Of a stretch of 64,000 nt of DNA, positions 23,386 through 34,832 are shown in pieces. Origin of the DNA: Paragorgia papillata (Eukaryota > Cnidaria > Anthozoa > Scleralcyonacea > Coralliidae); the NCBI GenBank assembly GCA_035771165.1, contig JAWNZC010000419.1:1362501-1426500 (forward strand). The letters are read 5' to 3'. The translations under genes were made by a program, and so were the position numbers. Numbering within the stretch: the first letter of the stretch is position 1; the number at the start of each line of letters is the position of its first letter. The notes beneath the pieces were generated by a model, which saw only the letters and a list, made by a program, of their open reading frames with translations, was not told the DNA's origin and ran no database searches.

Positions 23386-24180
23386 CGTGCAACAACCTGC
23401 TGGGCCGAAGACATGCCCCCGGAACCTCCAGTAATCCAGAGTTTATCAACAATCTACTTAAATAAACAGCAATAACACATTAGATAGGAAGTCCAAAGTC
23501 TTGAGATTTAGTTTTTGTTGAAAACTGTATTGCGCATAATACCTGCGTCACAATCTCGTTTGCGTCAATCATATGATTCATTATTGCGCCCTCCAGCGGA
23601 GAAGCATTTAAATCTTCCTGACAATCGAAGTCCCTTTCTTATAGCTTTACTCCCTGAAGCGCAGGATTTCCTTTTTGGATTTGCACTACAGCTTTGAGAT
23701 GAATGATAACCACATGAGAAAAATACCTTGCTTTGTTTCACGTTAATATGGTGACTAGCCTCTGCGGCGAAGAAAACGTTAGCCCTTGGGGACGCTTCAC
23801 AGAACAATGTTGCTATGCGTAATTGCGTATGTTCCCATGCACCCCGCCCTTGGGAGCCAGATTACAGCTCTTCTCTGCATGCATGTTGCTTACCGCAGCT
23901 CTTGAACGTAAAGCTCTGATATGGCTCAACAATAGAATCTGTAGTTTAAGTTGTGCGCGCTTAGAGCACAGCCTCGAAGTTCCAGATTATTCCAGCGTTA
24001 ATCCGTTAGTTCAAGCATATTACTGAAGATTTAACTGAAAGTCCTTAGCTTACGTTCATATATACCAAAACGTCGAGGGCTTTTGAAAAAAGCTTAACTA
24101 CATTATTCAACAGCGTTTTTAATTTTTAAACACGGCGTGATCATGTTAGCGCATTCACGCATTGCGATCAAAAGTTAAGC
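23386..24180. other. No gene recognised
   Basis: Short open frames on both strands around 23515-24026, without a recognised domain or splice context. Confidence 0.5.
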
Positions 24181-24394
24181 CTTTAAGTTAAGTTAAGTTG
24201 ACTCATAGTTGGGCGGATGATCGCCTGCAAGGAATAACTCTGTTCTCAAGTCATGCAAGCGGGAGACTCTGCCATGCATGTTGGGTAGTAAAATGTTGTG
24301 CGGTGGTGACATTATACCGTTGAAATTACTAGGACTCTACCACGTTGGTCTGCGTCGTACGAAATCCAGTGACTGGCTGCATGCAAGTAAGAAT

Positions 24395-25126
24395 GATTAG
24401 CCTATGCGTACTCCCAGTCATTCAACCCATTCCTATACCTGAACTGGCAAAGGAAGAATTCTCAGACATCCTAGCCAGCAATGGGATTAACAAGTGATTA
24501 ACCCATTCCTGCCTGAGCTGGTCAAAAACGGCCCCTTTATTGTTCTACTCTGTCTAACGCCAACCACCTTTACTTATCAAAGAGAGAACCTTCAGCCATA
24601 CTGAGGGCCGAAGGTCCGAGGTTAATAACTTACGTAGTTATCGTAGTTCACGAGGTTGCCTAAGAAAACTGAGATACTGAGTTCGTTATCACAGAGATTG
24701 TCTAAAAACACTTCAGTCGCGATGATAAATCCTTTATCACATTTGTGACCATGGATTAGAACTTATTTTCCCAACCACGCATAAATCAAGTTAATTGCCC
24801 CAGGCTATAATATATATTAGCCTGGGGCAATTAACTTGTCGGGAGTAACTATTAAAAATAAACAACCGCGGTACATCAAAGAAAACCGAGGTGATCGTAA
24901 ATTAACAAGTGATTAACCCATTCCTGCCTGAGCTGGTCAAAAACAGCAACCTTTATTGTCTTACTCTGTCCAACGTCAGATCTTACTTGTCAGAGAGAGA
25001 ACCCTCACAATGGGTTAACAAGTGATTAACACATTCCCGCCTGAGCTGGTCAAAAACGCCCCGCTTTATTGTTTTACTTCGTCTATAATGCCAGCCTATT
25101 TTACTGGTCAAAGGGAGAACCCAGCT
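24395..25126. repeat. Dispersed direct repeats related to the GTTAGCC family
   Basis: AACAAGTGATTAACCCATTC followed by CTGCCTGAGCTGGTCAAAAA occurs near 24491, 24903 and, with small changes, 25018. Each is followed by TTTATTGT and a CTGTCTAACGCCA-like stretch, a degenerate half of the CTGGCGTTAG hairpin seen elsewhere. Confidence 0.75.
24787..24838. repeat. Perfect 20-bp hairpin
   Basis: CAAGTTAATTGCCCCAGGCT (24787-24806) and its exact complement (24819-24838) flank a 12-nt AT loop. It would form a very stable stem in RNA or extruded DNA. Confidence 0.9.
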
Positions 25127-25490
25127 GGCTCAGCCAACACCGCTGCCAAACGTTTTGCGCATGCGCGACGTCCGAGCTCGTCCTCAGAAAAAGAGCGGGA
25201 AAACACTGAAATATTTGGACTGGTCCGAGAGTCCGACACAAAAGTTAAAATTATAAGCATACTACCGAAAAGATAAGGTAGATAATTTGTGCATGGCTTC
25301 TTTGTCAATATTGTAACATATTCTGAACTTACCCCTTCGTAATTTTCTTTACCCTTTTTTTAAAACACAAATGAATAGTCGAGTCTTACTTAGTCTTCGC
25401 TGTCTGGTTGTTGTCGCCACGGCTTCTCTTGATATTTATTCTAGAGAATTCACGCATGCGCAAACGTTTGGCAGCGGTGTTGGCTCAGCC
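25127..25490. mobile_element. MITE-like element with ~38-bp terminal inverted repeats
   Basis: Left end GGCTCAGCCAACACCGCTGC and AAACGTTTTGCGCATGCG; right end CGCATGCGCAAACGTTTGGC and AGCGGTGTTGGCTCAGCC. The interior has no recognised coding capacity. The next element starts within a few bases. Confidence 0.8.
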
Positions 25491-25493
25491 ATC

Positions 25494-25834
25494 CTATAGA
25501 TCGTTTTCATCTGACGTCACGGCGGCCATATTGGTGTACCGTTAGGTGGACTCAGAATCAGTCCAAATCCAGTCCTCTTGCATTCACACTAGTGGACTCG
25601 CTATCCAAATCCAGTCCAACTGAAGTCAAATACTAGTGTGAAAGTAACTATAGATCGTTTTATCTAACGTCACAGCGGCCATATTGCATGATGTACCAAA
25701 ACAATGAAATGGCGGCCATATTGGTGTACCATCTTTATCCTATGGGAATTTAGCTCCATTCTTATTCAAAAATTTCGTATTGTTTCACCACCCCAATGGG
25801 GCCACCGATCACGTGAGTGAAAACGATCCATAGG
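25494..25834. mobile_element. MITE-like element with CRE-like motif
   Basis: Terminal pair CTATAGATCGTTTTCATCTG (left) and GTGAGTGAAAACGATCCATAG (right), inverted with mismatches. It contains TGACGTCACGGCGGCCATAT and a second, internal copy of the left end at about 25649, suggesting insertion of one copy into another. Confidence 0.7.
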
Positions 25835-26514
25835 CATGCAGCAGTCGGTTAATTAATTCATGTCACCATGTGAACAATAAGCATGAGCGTGAACACGTTT
25901 TATGTACTATTTCAAAAACGAGTTCAAGTATTTGATCACGGTATCAAAACACTCGAAAGCTAACACACGAAAGCTAACACACGCAGAACGAGTTTTTCAA
26001 ATGACTTCTCAAATGAAAGACAATGAACCAATGAGCCACCGTTGTGGGACTTGTGGATGTTTTGTGATACAATTTTACTCAATCGTATCGTGTTTCCTGT
26101 TTAATTAACATAAATGAAACTCTATAGTGTTTGATGAAGAAACAGATCAAACACTAGTGTTTGATGCAGTGCTTTACCGTGTTTCACAGCCCATTCACGT
26201 GACGGAATGGAGCTGTCTAATGAGTAAAATTCTCATGAATTATTAATGAATTTGAGAAGAACATGTTCAAATTCTCATTCAACACTTCAACCCTTACAGT
26301 GATTATATTTTTCTATTGTTCTTAAAGTTACTCAACAACTTGGCCGATGTACCGCGACCAAGATTATTTACTAAATACAATGCGTCATTCATCACCTTTC
26401 CTAAAGTGTATTGAACAATACTGAAGTATAGAATGTTCGAAACTTTCTACAAACTGCGCAATAAGCACACTACATGCATACTCACTATAACATTCAGTTC
26501 AGCGTATTTTTAAA
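25835..26514. other. No gene recognised
   Basis: Contains a short inverted motif, AGTGTTTGATGAAGAAACAG with ATCAAACACTAGTGTTTGAT (about 26128-26166). Otherwise unremarkable. Confidence 0.5.
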
Positions 26515-26905
26515 CAGCAAAGTGAAAAGGTGTTGCTCTGATAAAGGGCTCAGTTTGAAACGTCAGTATTTCGTTATAATATCAAAACTATTCTCGGCAA
26601 TTTACCACCTTTTCACTTTGCTCTTTTGTCTATCCAAAACACTGCCTACGCAGCACTCTTCTTTTATATTACTCTGATGAAGGACTTTGGCTTGAAACGT
26701 CAGTATTTCATTCTCTGAAATCTCGACAGTTCGCCATCTTTAAGATTTTCTATACATCGTATTAACACACTGCCTACACAACACTCTACTTTTATATTAC
26801 TCTGATGAACGACTTTGCCTTAAAACTTCGGTATTTTGTTATTAAAACTAATCTCGGCAGTTTTAAAACACTGCCTACACAGCACTTTACTTTTTTTTCA
26901 ATCTC
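26515..26905. mobile_element. Nested partial copies of GACGTTTC foldback family
   Basis: Three successive blocks each end with ACACTGCCTACGCAGCACTC or a variant and restart with ATTACTCTGATGAAGGAC and GAAACGTCAGTATTTC. Copies seem to have inserted into, or duplicated beside, one another. Confidence 0.8.
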
Positions 26906-27229
26906 GGGTGTTTTTAAAGCTGATTCTAGCTAATCTTAGTGAAGATAACTGACCATTACTAAAAGTTCACCAAAGTCCAAGTTTAAACATCTTTAATTTT
27001 TCGTTTCATAACCATATATCATTTCCATTGTTCTTGCCGACAATACTTAGGAATTAATATATTTAAACTTATAACCCATAAGCTGTAGACTAACCCATTT
27101 ATAGCAAAGAAAGCGTGGTAGAAAGCGTGGGTAGTGGATTATGACGTAAGAAGAGAGCTTAAAAGAATAATAAACTGTCGGTGAGCATTTCAAATAACGG
27201 AGTACTACATAATGTGGAAGCCAAAGTCC

Positions 27230-27640
27230 TTCATTAGAGTAAATCTATTCGTATAAACAAGATTCTCTTACAGTCAGTTTCAGTTTGCTTTTGAAATCCG
27301 AAACGTATAATTGAAATGAACATTCCGAACTTACGTTGCACTGTTCAGAACTACATTGCGAGGTAGATACAAATTTAAGTCGGCAATTTGTTTCTGTTTA
27401 ACCAAGTATTCTATTATTCTTCATTTCCATCAAACACTGTACAACAAATAATCTTCTACTCCATGATTTCACCAAAGGAGTTCAATTCAAAGCTTATTAA
27501 CCCTTTATAGTCCATTGGCCACTTTCAGAATTTTATTCTAGCAAATGGGAAGGTCTTGGGCTATAAAGGGGAAACGAATTTCAAAAGCAAGCTGAAACTG
27601 ACTATAATAAGTTGTAGGATAAATGTTGAATAGAATCAGC
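27230..27640. mobile_element. Foldback element with inner hairpin
   Basis: AGTCAGTTTCAGTTTGCTTT (27274-27293) is the near-complement of AAAGCAAGCTGAAACTGACT (27584-27603). Just inside the right arm a smaller hairpin pairs CCCTTTATAGTCC with GGGCTATAAAGGG (27503-27571). Confidence 0.65.
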
Positions 27641-28019
27641 AGAAAGTTTAGTTTATACTAATATATAGTCAGGTGATATCTACTCGTGCAGAGTCAAGTG
27701 GAGTGATCTACTTATTATATGCCTGCTGAATGGAATGTTCTAATGTTCAGACAGTGAAGTACTTAACTCCAAGACTTAATCCTTGTGAGCTGGCTCTTAA
27801 TTTCAGGCCAAATGTTGCCAACATTCCATCAAAAAATTACTTAATTCAACACCCTTGATAATTAACAACTATAGCTGCCTCCCACCAAGGGAGGCAGCAC
27901 ACTATTCTTGCATCTTTCTTGGGTTACCTATGCGTTACTCCCTGACCATGCAACAGGTGGGTATGATAGCAGTAAAGAGCCTGGGTACGAGGCTGCAGCA
28001 AAGTGCGCTACCACTGGCG

Positions 28020-28275
28020 CTAAGTAAAGTGCGGTCAATGATTATGTCTTTTATACTTGCTTGTGGAAGTATTCATCAAGGCCATGAACGTTTTAGTGGT
28101 CAGTCTCGAGGTAAACAGTGCTCTTTTATGAGTATCAGCGCTGTTGACAGCACAAACTATTCAAGTGAACGATTGGAATTCATCTACTATCGACCGAGTC
28201 TTAGTGCAAGGAGACAATATGTACTTGAATGCTTTTCACAATGGTCTTATCCCACGTGAAGAATTGTTGTCGCTG
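28020..28275 (+). pseudogene. Decayed protease-like domain of a transposable-element protein
   Basis: The frame around 28063-28140 reads SIHQGHERFSGQSRGKQCSF. After a one-base shift the next frame reads VNDWNSSTIDRVLVQGDNMY and then LNAFHNGLIPREELLSL. The pattern (QGxxxF, GxQC with a possible catalytic Cys, then an acidic WxxxxID block and QGDxxY) resembles OTU/C76-type cysteine-protease domains found next to PIF1-helicase or Polinton-type genes in marine invertebrates. The frameshift and lack of flanking domains mark it as a relic. The family call is from memory and moderate. Confidence 0.45.
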
Positions 28276-28720
28276 AACAACACCACCATCACCATCACCA
28301 ACATGAATACCACCACCAACACGAACACCACCACCAACACGAACACCACCACCAGCATGAACACCACCACCACTACCAACACCAACATGAATACCACCAC
28401 CACTACCAACACCAACATGAACACCACCACCATCACCAACACCAACATAATACCACCACCACTACCAACACCAACATGAATACCACCACCACTACCAACA
28501 CCAACATGAATACCACCACCACTACCAACACCAACATGAATACCACCACCACTAACATGAACACTAACATGCCGAACACCAACAACATGAACACCACCAC
28601 CATCACCAACATGAACACCACCACCACCACCAACATGAACACCAACATGAACACTAACATGCCGAACACCATCATCACCAACAACATGAACACTACTACC
28701 ACCAACAACCTTCTATGTCT
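28262..28720. repeat. ACC/AAC-rich minisatellite (~30-bp unit)
   Basis: Units such as ACCACCACCACTACCAACAC followed by CAACATGAAT repeat about fifteen times with internal variation. The decayed protease-like frame runs directly into the array and stays open (Asn/Thr-rich). Other frames would be His/Gln-rich or Val/Leu-rich; none has gene support. Confidence 0.92.
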
Positions 28721-29379
28721 ATAAAATTTAGGATCTTCGTAGAGCGCGCGATATATTTGTTGGAATAATATCTTCACTCTCCCCTGTCTGGTGTTAGGCA
28801 GACGATTTTATTCACTTCTGAGGAGAGCCTTAGACAGGAAAATGGTTTAAACTGAGTTAGTTCAAATTTGTTGGTTTTCTTTCGTTAAAGCCACGCCATG
28901 AAATGTGTTCCTCAAAAGTTACGAGATCCGCACGCAATCAGGAAATTCTATCACAAAAACGTTAAGTACTGTTTACATTGCGCAAGCATGCAGATGCGCT
29001 ATCGTTCCATCTCTAAGTATACCGCCAAAAGATTTTGTTTATACATTAAACGGTGCTTTTAATTAGATACTTCCAAATTAAGGCGATGTGCTACCCATTG
29101 CGTAATATTATCATGATATTCCAGGTGAGGAACGCAACATCTGCGCAAAGTATGTTCCATAGAGTTGGGGATTCTCCTTGCTTCTTTCTGGGGAACTACG
29201 ATGAACACGAACAGAAGTTCACATTAATCTGAATAAATGGTGTTAACAATGTGCACCAGCATTGGATGGATTTGAAAATAAAGCAAAAAAGTATAGTGTA
29301 AATTAATTCTAAAAGTATAGTGTTGACTTATATATATAGGTACACACTAGCATGTTACGATGTATAGAAAATCTTAAAG
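28721..29379. other. No gene recognised
   Basis: Includes a diverged GTTAGCC-family relic at 28775-28860 (CCCCTGTCTGGTGTTAGGCA). Confidence 0.5.
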
Positions 29380-29800
29380 ACGGTGAACTATGGAGATTTT
29401 AGATATAAAAGTAGAGTACTGTGTAGACAGTTGTGTTACGATGTATAGAAAATGTGGTGAGTATGGAGATTTTAGAGAACGAAATACTGACGTTTCAAGC
29501 CAAAGTTCTTCATCAGAGTAATATAAAAGTAGAGTGCTGTGTAGGCAGTGTGTTATGATGTATAGAAAATCTTAAACGTGGTGAACTATGGAGATTTTAG
29601 AGAACGAAATACTGACGTTTCAAGCCAAAGTCTTTCATCAAAGTAATATAAAAGTATATAGAGTGGTGTGTAGGCAGTGTGTTACAATGTATATAGAAAA
29701 TCTTAAAGATGATGCACTGTCGAGATTTTAGAGAACGAAATACTGACGTTTCAAGCCAAAGTTCTTCACCAATGTAAGTTAGAGGGTTGTGTCGGCAGTG
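29380..29800. mobile_element. Tandem partial copies of GACGTTTC foldback family
   Basis: Four units of about 110 bp read GAGAACGAAATACTGACGTT, TCAAGCCAAAGT, TTCATCAGAGTAATATAAAA, GTAGAGTGCTGTGTAGGCAG, then ATGTATAGAAAATCTTAAA. All point the same way. Confidence 0.85.
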
Positions 29801-30529
29801 TGTTCGTTTGGTACGTTTATCAAGCTCGTTTATACAGTACTCCCCCAGACAGAGTTCGAACATGCAACCTTTATATAACTGGTTAACAATTGAGCCACTG
29901 AGGCTCGGATGAAGAGCTAAGGTTACAAATTTATAGTCATATGCGTGCTTCCTATAACCAATAGCGTTTGCATACGAGATGTACTTGATATAATCTTGTT
30001 CCTCGTTTGCGTACATGTAAAAAACACCCTCTAAATGTGTCTACTCTCAAGCTACGCTATTTCCTTCCATGTTTAAAACCAAATTAATTTTCCATCACGG
30101 AGTTGCATATATCAAACCATGGAGTGTAAACACGGCAGGAAGATTTTTTTAACCGTTCTATTAATTAAACAATTACTTCCTATAGATAGAGGCACTCCCC
30201 AAATAAGGACAAAGATAGGATGCAATAGTATATACAAGCATAACAGCATATGTTGTTGTTGTTGTCACAAACGGAAAATGTTTATTTAAAAATCAAATAG
30301 GCATTTAAAGAAACAAATAGACTATACTAGAGAAACAAATAGAGATGTCTGTCGGAATACATCCTTTTTACGTGAGAAGATCGATAAATTACACAATCTT
30401 GAAGGAGTGTCATTTCCTGGTGTAAGACGAAGATAAACTCTAGTGTGGGAAGTTCGAGATAGTTAAAAAACTTAACCTTTAAAATTTGAGAAGTGGCTCA
30501 TTGACGTAAAAAAGTAAGATTTTTTATAA

Positions 30530-30770
30530 GATTTTCTATAGCTACACACTGCCTACACAACACTCACTTTTATATTACTCTGATGAAGAACGTCAGTATC
30601 TCATTCTCTAAAATCTCAGCAGTTCACTATCTTTAAGATTTTCTATACATCGTAGCACACTGCCTACACAGCACTCTACTTTTATATTACTCTGATGAAT
30701 GACTTTGGCTTGAAACGTCAGTATTTCATTCTCTAAAATCTCCACAATTCACCATCTTTTCACTTGAGAC
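30530..30770. mobile_element. Reverse-oriented copies of GACGTTTC family
   Basis: Two units in the orientation opposite to 29380-29800: ACACTGCCTACACAGCACTC, TTTTATATTACTCTGATGAA, GAAACGTCAGTATTTCATTC. Together the two clusters form a large, spaced inverted pair. Confidence 0.8.
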
Positions 30771-30947
30771 ATCTGATCGTTATTCAAGCTGATAACATAT
30801 CCACCACACACGTTGTGTTTTCTCACGAGGTAAACGTTATACTAGGTCATGCATGTTCATTTTGACGTCAAATTTCTTTACCGGATGTCAATGCTTTTAA
30901 TTCTCCAATAATGTGTTTCTCATATGTGGATAGAAAATTTCAGATCA

Positions 30948-31190
30948 ACTCTAAAGCCCTAATTAAACGAGAACGCAAGTCATCGCAAGTTGGCAGTCAC
31001 GCTATCTCAGCCAGCCACTCTGAATAGTTTCCCGAAAATATTATGTACCGTGGCAAAGTTAAAACTTGTTTAAAACACTCATGAAACCTTTATTTTGTTA
31101 ACTTGGGTGTTCGAACGACCTCCACAGAAATTCTGACTGCCAACTTGCGATGACTTGCGTTCTCGTTTGATTAGGGCTTAACACACGACA
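30948..31190. mobile_element. Foldback MITE (GAACGCAAGTCATCGC family), copy A
   Basis: Inverted ends of about 45 bp: CGAGAACGCAAGTCATCGCA with AGTTGGCAGTC at the left, GACTGCCAACT with TGCGATGACTTGCGTTCTCG at the right. A highly similar element lies at 49708-49942 in annexin intron 11, in reverse orientation. Confidence 0.9.
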
Positions 31191-31249
31191 TTTGAACTGT
31201 TTAGTAGATATGGCATGCGTATACATAATCTCAGCATCAAAACTTTGAC

Positions 31250-31450
31250 ATTTTAAGCCAAAGTTCTTCATCAGAGTAATATAAAAGTAGAGTGCTGTGT
31301 AGGCAGTGTGTTAGAGAACGAAATATTGACGTTTCAAGCCGGCAAAGTTCTTCATCAGAGTAATATAAAAGTAGAGTGCTGTGTAGGCAGTGTGTTAGAG
31401 AACGAAATACTGACGTTTCAAGCCAACGCCCTTCATCAGAGAAATACAAT
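31250..31450. mobile_element. Copies of GACGTTTC family
   Basis: Two tandem units with GTAGAGTGCTGTGTAGGCAG and TACTGACGTTTCAAGCC. A further fragment (GGCTTCAAATGTCAGCATTT) lies at about 31633-31700. Confidence 0.8.
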
Positions 31451-31699
31451 ACCACTGATCTTCAAATTATCCAGCTCGCTATTCGCAAAAAACTTATTTG
31501 ACATTTCTCGAGCTATCATTTATCAATGTTTGAGCTTCCATTAATCACAATAACTCGAATTTGGCAGATCGTAAATATATCTGATTCAAATCAATATATG
31601 TATATCCAAAGCCTTTTAGTATTGGCCAAATACTTGGCTTCAAATGTCAGCATTTCGTTGTCTAACTAAGATCTGGACAGTTCACCACCTTTAAGACTT

Positions 31700-32440
31700 T
31701 CTAAGTCAACAATTAGATTGATTATTGATATTCCAGAGCAGATAATAATTATCCTGTTAGTAATTAGGAGTTAATGAAAAGACAACAATGACAGTGTGAG
31801 TTGTTATTGCATCGTAAAGATTATGTTCTGAATACGACCATAATTTAAGTACCGGGCTAGCTAGCCCGCTTTGCCGAGTCTCGCTTACGCTGTTGTAATA
31901 TTTCTTGTTAATTTTCATCTTGTGTTTATATCGCTTTGTGAGACAGATATCTCAGTTACCCAGGCTGTTTTTTTCCCGCCATGTAAACACGATTGACCGG
32001 CCTGGCTCACCAACCCAGGCTGGCACTAAAAGCTTCGTACACGCTGAACAAAATTTGTTTTTATCAACCTTTTTCGACATATTAACAATTCACTGCAAGT
32101 CCTGCTTGTTCATGTACAGTTCATATTTAAAACAATGAGACTTCGTGTCTTACCAGAACTGATAAATTACGCAATTAGCACAACAAGCAAGCCAGCCCAA
32201 TAAAAATCATCTCGACAATGCGAGCTAGCAAGCACCTCCTTAGTTTATAGCATTCACTTTTCAATAAGTGTTCCCCTGGTTTCGGACACACGCCGTCACT
32301 CACCCGCGCCATCGTTCACACCATCCGCGTTTGCCAGTGAAATATAATTTACTTTAGGTATATGAATGAATGATAATGAAAGATAATTTATTTCAACACG
32401 TTTCGTCCAAGAGCAAAAGCTATATTTCAATATATATATA
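31700..32440. other. No gene recognised
   Basis: Spacer with unrecognised short frames. Confidence 0.5.
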
Positions 32441-32443
32441 TAT

Positions 32444-32540
32444 ATTCCAATAGGATATAGAGTTTTTCCCATTTCTGTTATACTTTATATATCGTATATT
32501 CCAATAGGATATAGAGTTTTTCCCATTTATGTTATACTTT
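32444..32540. repeat. 54-bp tandem duplication
   Basis: ATTCCAATAGGATATAGAGT starts at 32444 and again at 32498. Both copies continue with TTTTCCCATTTCTGTTATAC (one mismatch in the second). Confidence 0.9.
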
Positions 32541-32764
32541 AGCAAACTTTACATGCATGTTCAACTGACTTGATATAGTATATGATTATGATGAGTTGTA
32601 CGTGTACAATGTACTGAATGTAGTGCATGTGATACGTTGCGAGCTTGGTGTAATAAACGTCCAACAAACGTCTGTTGATATAATATATTGATAAAAAAGA
32701 GAAATTGAGATAACTTATACGCTATTCAGTTAAAAAGTAAAAAAAAGAAGAATTAAGAAAAGTT

Positions 32765-32880
32765 TTAAAGTAAATACTTTATGTAAGAGCGAAGGCCCTT
32801 CGTCAGAGAGAAATTACGTTCAATATATTTTCTGCAGTACTCAAACCTTACTATATTTCGATTTGTATTTCAACACTGCC
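32765..32880. mobile_element. Fragment of the AACGTTTCGAGC-type foldback
   Basis: Contains GAGCGAAGGCCCTTCGTCAG and CAGTACTCAAACCTTACTAT, matching the 6756-6932 and 45405-45780 elements. Confidence 0.7.
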
Positions 32881-33434
32881 AAATACTTGTATTTCAGCAC
32901 ACTACTTTGTAATGTACTTATACGATTCAGACTGCACTCTAGTGGTTTTATAGGCTTTGATGAAGAGGAAATAACACTATTAGTGTTCTGGAAGAATTGA
33001 TGAAAAATGCCACACGTGTTTGACAAAATATTCTTAATATGCCAACTATACTCAAGCAGATTTCTTGTGTTTTTATTATTATTGCTAGGATACATGGACA
33101 TTTTTGTCATTCTTATTCATTACAACATGCACTCGTGCTGACACTTGTTTTGATCACACAGAGTTTTTAATCTCTCAAGTGAATTTCATTACCAACCACT
33201 CAATCGCCACTCTCCATGGAGGTATCATTAATGGAATTAACCTCTGGGACTTCAAGTGGTTTACACATCAGAAATGTTACAATGCACGTGCAATTCCAAG
33301 AAAAAAAGTAGATACGTTGCAAAAGGGCGGTGCCTTGTTTGGCGTCAAAATCGTCGCGTTAAAAACATCACCGTCAAAAACGTCGCTCGCTATTAATTCC
33401 GCACGAACGCATGCACGCACGCACGGCGCAAGCA

Positions 33435-34240
33435 CGAACGAACGAACGAACGAACGAACGAACGAACGAACGAACGCGCAGGCAAAATATAAAGTTGCAT
33501 TCTGGGTTCCAATACATTCTGGGACCCAATGCATTCTGGGTCCCAATGCATTCTGGGTCCCAATGCATATTCTGGGTCCCAATGCATTCTGGGTCCCAAT
33601 ACTTCTAGGTCCCAATGCATTCTGGGTCCCAATGCATTCTGGGTTCCAATGCATATTCTGGGTCCCAATGCATATTCTGGATCCCAATGCATTTTGGGTC
33701 CCAATACTTCTAGGTCCCAATGCATTCTGGGTTCCAATGCATATTCTGGGTCTCAATGCATTTTGGGTCCCAATACTTCTAGGTCCCAATGCATTCTGGG
33801 TCCCAATGCATTCTTGGATCCCAGTGCAATCTGGGTCCCAATGCATTCTGGGTCCCAATGCATTTTGGGTCACAATGCTTCTAGGCCAAAATGCATTCTG
33901 GATCCAATGCATATTCTGGGTTCCAATGCATTCTGGATCTATATGCGTTCTGGTCCCAACACATATTCTGGGTCCCAATACATATTCTGGGTCCCAATGC
34001 ATTCTGGGGACTCAATGCATATTCTGGGTCCCAATGCATTCTGGATCTATATGCGTTCTGGGTCCCAACACATATTCTGGGTCCCAATACATATTCTGGG
34101 TCCCAATGCATTCTGGGGACTCAATGCATATTCTGGGTCCCAATGCATTCTGGGTCTCAATGCACATTTTGGGTTCCAATACATTCTGGGTCTTAATGCA
34201 TTCTAGGCCCCTGTGCATTCTAGGCCCCTGTGCATTCTGG
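33435..34240. repeat. (CGAA)n array followed by 17-bp minisatellite
   Basis: A short CGAA tract (33435-33476) precedes about 40 units of GGGTCCCAATGCATTCT (33498-34240), with variants that insert ATATT or replace the core with AGGTCCCAATACTTCT. A 394-codon plus-strand frame (33104-34288) crosses it, but is only a by-product of stop-poor repeats. Confidence 0.93.
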
Positions 34241-34517
34241 GTCCTCGTGAATTTCATGATCACTTTTGCATTTTCTAGGAAATCATAAGTTCCAAAGCTC
34301 AAGTGAGTTGTAGAGAAAGGTTTGTCCATTTCTCGATACACAAACTATCATGCACCATAAAACCTTCCATGAAATATTCATTCATTTAATAGAGATGTTA
34401 GTTTTAACTCCAGAAGCCATTTTATGGTATACAGTATAGTACTAGGGACCAAGTACTAAAGCAATACTTTTAGATTAGAGTATTGTATCTCATAGAACAA
34501 AGTTTAAATACTGTTTA

Positions 34518-34610
34518 ATAAACGAGCAGGAGTGTTTTATCAGATATAAAGACACGAGGCAAAGCCAAGTGTTTTTATATCTGATAAAACACGAACTGCG
34601 AGTTTATTGA
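34518..34610. mobile_element. Foldback element (TTTTATCAGATATAAA family)
   Basis: GTGTTTTATCAGATATAAAG (from 34532) and its complement ending at 34592 form the inner arms. AATAAACGAGCAGGAGT and CACGAACTGCGAGTTTATT form the outer arms. The tail to 34720 shares AGCCGAGAAAATC with the 4363-4580 locus. A diverged copy flanks the tandem repeat at 60190-60510. Confidence 0.8.
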
Positions 34611-34832
34611 ACGGCTTCAAAAACGGACCACTTGGTAAGTTCATTGGCGTAGTAAGTTTGAAAAATAACCTTGTTTAAGCCGAGAAAATCAAAGCTAAAG
34701 TTTATGTAAATCAGGAGGTATCTTTATCACATATAAAGACACTGATTAAACTTTAATTTCTTTTGAATTTTCCTCATGAGTTATTAAGGAGTTTTTGAAA
34801 TCCATATATTGGCTAACCTGTGTTTATATTGT

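Noticed and set aside
23565..23807. 80-codon minus-strand frame
   Set aside because: Cysteine- and serine-containing but without a recognised motif. May be part of a repeat, but this cannot be shown here.
33104..34288. 394-codon plus-strand open frame
   Set aside because: Most of it is the 17-bp minisatellite read in a stop-free frame. No domain, and equally long frames exist on the other strand.
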